Shown here: positions 52,712-55,599 of the stretch, in pieces
Position numbering within the stretch: the stretch's first letter is position 1
Layout of the letters: the number at the start of each line of letters is the position of its first letter
Assembly (NCBI RefSeq): GCF_003182255.1
Contig: NZ_QGTQ01000039.1
Coordinates: forward strand, 1-55,599
Origin: Paenibacillus cellulosilyticus
GTDB lineage: Bacteria; Bacillota; Bacilli; Paenibacillales; Paenibacillaceae
Length of the DNA stretch: 55,599 bases
Direction of reading: 5' to 3'
The notes under the pieces: model-generated
What the model was told of the DNA's origin: nothing
The model's input: the letters and a program-made list of their open reading frames with translations, nothing else
Databases searched by the model: none
Program-made: the position numbers and the translations under genes

Positions 52712-52861
52712 ATGCCTCATTCGGATGGTAGGGATCTGACATTAAAATCAATTAGTAACAATACGTTAGAAAAAGAAGTAACAATATAGGTTGCGGATGA
52801 TGGAGGAGTGGTAATTACTAAAATGCTTGATTGGAGAATTCAAATCTTTAAATATTTATAA
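52712..52861 (+). pseudogene. Remnant of a small unknown gene with in-frame TAG
   Basis: From ATG 52712 one frame reads MPHSDGRDLTLKSISNNTL... for 25 codons, meets TAG, and continues in the same frame as VADDGGVVITKMLDWRIQIF to a TAA at 52859-52861. No family is recognised. It lies directly before the first structured element, as the coding part of a cassette would. Confidence 0.35.
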
Positions 52862-52897
52862 CAAATAGTTATTATTTTAAGGAGGCAGGAACTTTAC

Positions 52898-53070
52898 TTA
52901 TCATCATAATCACGAATTGGGCTATTCGGCCCTAGGATTTGCAAGGGGCATGCTGGGATTACGTGCTGTATGACAAACCGTCAACTTTGCAATGGACTAA
53001 GTCCGTTTAACCCCCCGTTGATGCTGCTTAAACCAATGAGGTTTATTGAAACCAAAGATGATATGTTATT
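52898..53070. repeat. Structured boundary element, copy A (diverged)
   Basis: Shares with the element at 55058-55217, in the same order: an inner arm TAATCACG (52907-52914, TATTCACG there), the hairpin GGGC-TATTCG-GCCC (52919-52932), AAGTCCGT (near 52999), CTTAAACCAATGAGG (CTTAAGCCAGTGAGG there), then ATTGAAACCAAAGA and GTTATT at the right end. The second and third stems are weakened by mutations, so this is a decayed copy. It lies about 50 bases before the FRG gene. Confidence 0.6.
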
Positions 53071-53120
53071 GGAGAAGGATTCAAATATTCACAGAATCTA
53101 TTTATAAAGTGAGGAAAAAA

Positions 53121-54121
53121 ATGGCTACAAAAAAAGTATTAAAAGAAATATGGCTTGATGATGATATTGATTTTTTCAGAGAATTCTCTCCTACAGGTAA
53201 ATATTCCTTCTTATTTTCAGGGTATTTGTTTAGAGGAGAACATAGTGAACTATTCAAAAAATTGCTACCTACCTCATTGAGAGAAAACTCTAAGAGTATA
53301 AACAACTTATATGGATATGCAGGTATTGATATGAATGATTCACATCCTCAGCATCAATTTGAGTCATTTTATCAAACCGCAGAGCTAAATGTTTTAAAAA
53401 ACTTTTATGTGAATTCAAATTTCAATGGTCTATTGCTTCCAGATGTTCCACTGTTCAGGAGGTATAGTCTGGATCCAATTATGTCGATTGATATCTTAAG
53501 GAATGAAATAGGTGATATATGGCTTCCTAATACAGTACTAGAGATTGCGGCGCTTGCTCAGCACTATGGTTTACCAACCAGAATGATAGATTGGAGTAGA
53601 GACATCTACACTTCAATGTATTTTGCAAGTTCTGGCGCTTATATAAAGATGACTCCAAATATATGGTATTGTACGCCTTGAATTATTTTACTATTGAGTT
53701 TTTAAAAAATACTGTAGATAGAATTCCTTTACGTTTAGTTATTCCGGAACATCAAAAGAATCCAAACTTAAATAATCAAAGGGGAGTATTAAGTGCATGG
53801 GAGTACGAAACTGTATACATTCATGACTTAATGTCCAGGCAGAACGTTTCTTTTCCAATAGTAAGAAAGGAATCATTAGATGTGTTGATTCAGGAATACG
53901 TGAATTTAAAAGATATATCATGGGGCAGAGCACATGAGGAGGAACAAGATCCTCTTATTTATAAGTTCTATATCCCAATAAAAAAGTGTACAAGTATTTA
54001 TGAATATTTGGTAAAAATCGGATGTGGTGCTGATAGAATTTTTTCAGGTTTTGAAGGTGTTAAAAAATTATTGGAAGATAACGTTGCATATAATTTAAGA
54101 ATGAGAGAATACTCTCGATAA
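53121..54121 (+). pseudogene. FRG-domain gene broken by a one-base frameshift
   Basis: The first part, from ATG 53121 (GTGAGG upstream), contains YLFRGEHSELFKKLLPTSLR and the core ALAQHYGLPTRMIDWSRDIYTSMYFASS, diagnostic of the FRG domain. It ends early at 53681. The same protein resumes one base back, reading VLYALNYF, NPNLNNQRGVLS and a charged C-terminus to 54121. Adding one G around 53659 would restore ...NIWVLYALNYF. FRG proteins have an ADP-ribosyltransferase-like fold and appear as effectors in anti-phage and toxin systems; the target here is unknown. The gene is clearly richer in A and T than the main chromosome genes of this window. Confidence 0.82.
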
Positions 54122-54170
54122 TTTAAATCGAGCGAGTAGAACTAACTTGAGGAAGACATCCTTACCCAAT

Positions 54171-54240
54171 AACAATATATACACGTACCGGGTAAATACG
54201 TCCCCGATGGCAGGGGATTTCGAAGAAGCTGGAGCAACTT
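54171..54240. repeat. Structured boundary element, copy B1 (partial)
   Basis: ACACGTACCGGG, CGTCCCCGATGGCAGGGG and GAAGAAGCTGGAGCAAC follow the left and middle part of the 55058-55217 element (CACGCATCGGG, GGTCCGGCAGAGGGG, GGAAGTGGAAGCAGCC). The right half is missing, so it is a truncated copy right after the FRG gene. Confidence 0.45.
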
Positions 54241-54286
54241 AATTCTACCTTATATGTCTCTAAAAATATTCAACCAAATTTCTAAT

Positions 54287-54386
54287 AACGTCTATATATT
54301 CACGTATCCTCACAGACTTGAAATCGGCAGCACTGGCACGGCGGACTTAACCATGCGGGGTTATCTAACTCAACTACTTTGTTATT
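54287..54386. repeat. Structured boundary element, copy B2 (shortened)
   Basis: The left end is the best preserved of all copies: AAC (54287-54289), a 7-base spacer, then TATTCACG (54297-54304), preceded by AT so that ATAACGTC mirrors GACGTTAT at the right end of the 55058 copy. The interior is deleted; CACTGGC, ACTTAACCATGCGGGGTT and GTTATT at the right end remain recognisable. Confidence 0.5.
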
Positions 54387-54486
54387 AGAGTGATAACACT
54401 GCTCTAGCTATGTACCTAGAAAGGCTCCGTGCACCCAAAGACAATATACGAAAATATAATTAAGTCGAGGATGATGGTATTCATGT

Positions 54487-54984
54487 ATGGATAATTTTAG
54501 TGAATATTATTACGAACATTGTAGTAGGTACTGAATGGATTTTGTGAACAAAAGAGGTTCCCATAAATCAATAGAAGACGTTTTGATTAGTTCGTTTCGA
54601 GATTCCATAAACATAAATGAGTTGTACCATGAATGAAATGCTATCGAATACATACAGGGATTATTATTTGAAGAAGGAGCCGAAGATGTCCTCCATTTAG
54701 CGAAGACAAAATACAAAATAGGCATTGTCGAATGGAGTTGGAGAAACTCATTGAAAGAGATTAGCTGCAGGGAATATACATAATATTATTGAATCAATTG
54801 TTGTATCTGGTGAGGAAGGGTTCAGAAAGCTAAGGAAAGAGATAAATAGATATGTCCAATGTGTGCAGATCTCGGTTGTGGAGCAATTACCGTTTCAATT
54901 AAACGAGAAGAAGAAATAATTACATGGACTGATTTTAGATATGAAAATGATAGATCATTGGATATAGGAACTTATAAATTTTAA
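54487..54984 (+). pseudogene. Decayed unknown gene with two in-frame TGA and two frameshifts
   Basis: From ATG 54487 one frame reads MDNFSEYYYEHCSRY, TGA, MDFVNKRGSHKSIEDVLISS, then after HE a second TGA, NAIEYIQGLLFEEGAEDVLH... and SWRNSLKEI. The protein then continues in a second frame (AAGNIHNIIESIVVSGEEGF, KLRKEINRYVQC) and in a third (DLGCGAITVSIKREEEIITW, ending GTYKF and TAA at 54982-54984). Both TGA stand where Trp would read well. No family is recognised; small AT-rich genes of this kind are often immunity or defence proteins, but that is a guess. Confidence 0.55.
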
Positions 54985-55057
54985 TGGGAGATTATTTGAA
55001 GAACATTTCAAGTGCAATTATTAAGGGATAGATTAGAGCTGATTCAAAGAGGGCTCG

Positions 55058-55217
55058 AACATCACCATATTCACGCATCGGGCCGTCCGGCCCTCGGTCC
55101 GGCAGAGGGGTTTCAGGGAAGTGGAAGCAGCCGGACAACCCTGCACTGGCTAAGTCCGTCGGACCCGCGCTAGCGAGCTTAAGCCAGTGAGGGTTCGTGA
55201 ATACAAAGACGTTATAC
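55058..55217. repeat. Structured boundary element, copy C (best preserved)
   Basis: A 160-base GC-rich segment among AT-rich remnants. Outer ends: AAC (55058-55060), 7 bases, TATTCACG (55068-55075); CGTGAATA (55196-55203), 7 bases (CAAAGAC), GTTATAC (55211-55217). The arms TATTCACG/CGTGAATA are perfectly complementary. Inside are GGGCC/GGCCC (55080-55093), GTCCGGC/GCCGGAC (55097-55103, 55130-55136), and AACCCT-g-CACTGGCT/AGCCAGTGAGGGTT (55137-55151, 55182-55195), a 14-bp stem with one bulged G and a small GTCC/GGAC hairpin in its loop. The overall order of boxes is that of an integron attC site. Confidence 0.65.
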
Positions 55218-55447
55218 GCAATGCCGGAATTAATATTTAAGAGAAAGAATTGATATTAAAAAATATAAAAAAGGTGGATTTAATGGATATTACAAGGATA
55301 TTTTAGAAACATTTATTAACGAAGAAAATCACTAGCGTTGCATAAACACTGATCTACTTTCTGTCTGAAAATTATGATAATGTCTTTTTGATCCGAAACC
55401 CAAAAGGTCGAGCGCCTCTTAGAGGTAGCTCTATTCATTTGGTTTAA
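55218..55447 (+). pseudogene. Remnants of a further small gene after element C
   Basis: AAGGTGG (55271-55277) and ATG 55283 look like a real start, but that frame stops after MDITRIF. Shifting one base gives YYKDILETFINEENH and stop. Further on, TLIYFLSENYDNVFLI and RNPKGRAPLRGSSIHLV read openly from 55346 to the TAA at 55445-55447 in the ATG frame. No intact gene is left and no family is recognised. Confidence 0.35.
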
Positions 55448-55494
55448 TTATGTAAATATGTTCACATGAGTAAAATGACGGCTGCACTTGTGGA

Positions 55495-55599
55495 TCAGTC
55501 GACTGTCGTTTTTCGTCGTCTTCCTAGAGATACCCGACTTGGTTTCTGCTTCATCCGTTGAAGCCACTCGGCATAAGGCTGCCACATTAATTTCGTCAG
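55495..55599 (-). CDS. C-terminal fragment of a gene entering from the right edge
   Basis: On the minus strand an open frame enters at 55599 and ends with TGA at 55497-55495; it reads LTKLMWQPYAEWLQRMKQK then KPSRVSLGRRRKTTVD. Only 34 codons are present and no family can be named, so it may be a chance open frame. Confidence 0.25.
   Translation of the reverse strand: MTKLMWQPYAEWLQRMKQKPSRVSLGRRRKTTVD

Noticed and set aside
52054..55599. Integron integrase or other recombinase
   Set aside because: No ORF in this part carries the Arg-His-Arg-Tyr pattern of a tyrosine recombinase; if one exists it is outside the window.

Overview
The window looks like the chromosome of a Gram-positive, spore-forming Paenibacillaceae (Paenibacillus or a close relative; inferred, no database was searched). 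Reasons: strong AGGAGG-type ribosome binding sites with frequent TTG and GTG starts; Firmicute genes such as yqzE, yqhG, yqhH, ykvI, xpt and a CwlD-type amidase; YesM/YesN-type two-component proteins; LplB/YtcP-type sugar ABC permeases without their own ATPase; and a class II ribonucleotide reductase.

Layout. 1-453: the 3' end of a 23S rRNA gene, a structured spacer without a recognisable 5S gene, tRNA-Thr(TGT) and a terminator. 500-11640: a run of mostly plus-strand housekeeping and small-enzyme genes (HIT protein, polysaccharide deacetylase, AraC regulator, nucleotidyltransferases, GNAT, VOC, two HAD phosphatases, a PP2A-like phosphatase, signal peptidase I, DMT exporter, PhzF). 11678-13734: the preQ0 operon queD-queE-queC behind a promoter that contains a perfect palindrome. 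13767-19848: a membrane diguanylate cyclase diverging from a glycosyltransferase, YkvI-type permease, lipoprotein, xpt and two small unknown genes. 20249-25350: a purple-acid-phosphatase-like enzyme diverging from a VTC / DUF4956 / CotH operon. 25393-27274: two identical tRNA-Leu(CAG) genes flanking a nucleotidase, a 72-bp near-perfect hairpin, a repeat array and a YkgJ-type protein. 27413-33461: cell-wall enzymes and the yqzE ... yqhG-yqhH block. 33661-36491: nrdJ with NrdR-box-like sites.

36706-50938 is one functional unit for taking up and breaking down a rhamnose-containing glycoside: two permeases, an alpha-L-rhamnosidase (GH78), a GH1 beta-glycosidase, a second GH78, a YesM-like kinase, a YesN-like AraC regulator and a solute-binding lipoprotein. 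GH78 plus GH1 suggests rhamnosyl-glucosides such as plant flavonoid glycosides, entering as oligosaccharides and cut inside the cell (neither GH78 nor the GH1 has a signal peptide).

From about 52300 to the end the character changes: AT-rich, broken genes alternate with GC-rich structured elements. Several diverged copies of one element of about 100-170 bp (52898-53070, 54171-54240, 54287-54386, 55058-55217) separate a frameshifted FRG-domain gene from other gene remnants. The best copy is laid out like an integron attC site (outer GTT-type core, 7-nt spacer, inner 8-bp arm, large folded interior with a bulged base). No integrase is visible. This cassette-like array is the most unusual part of the window.
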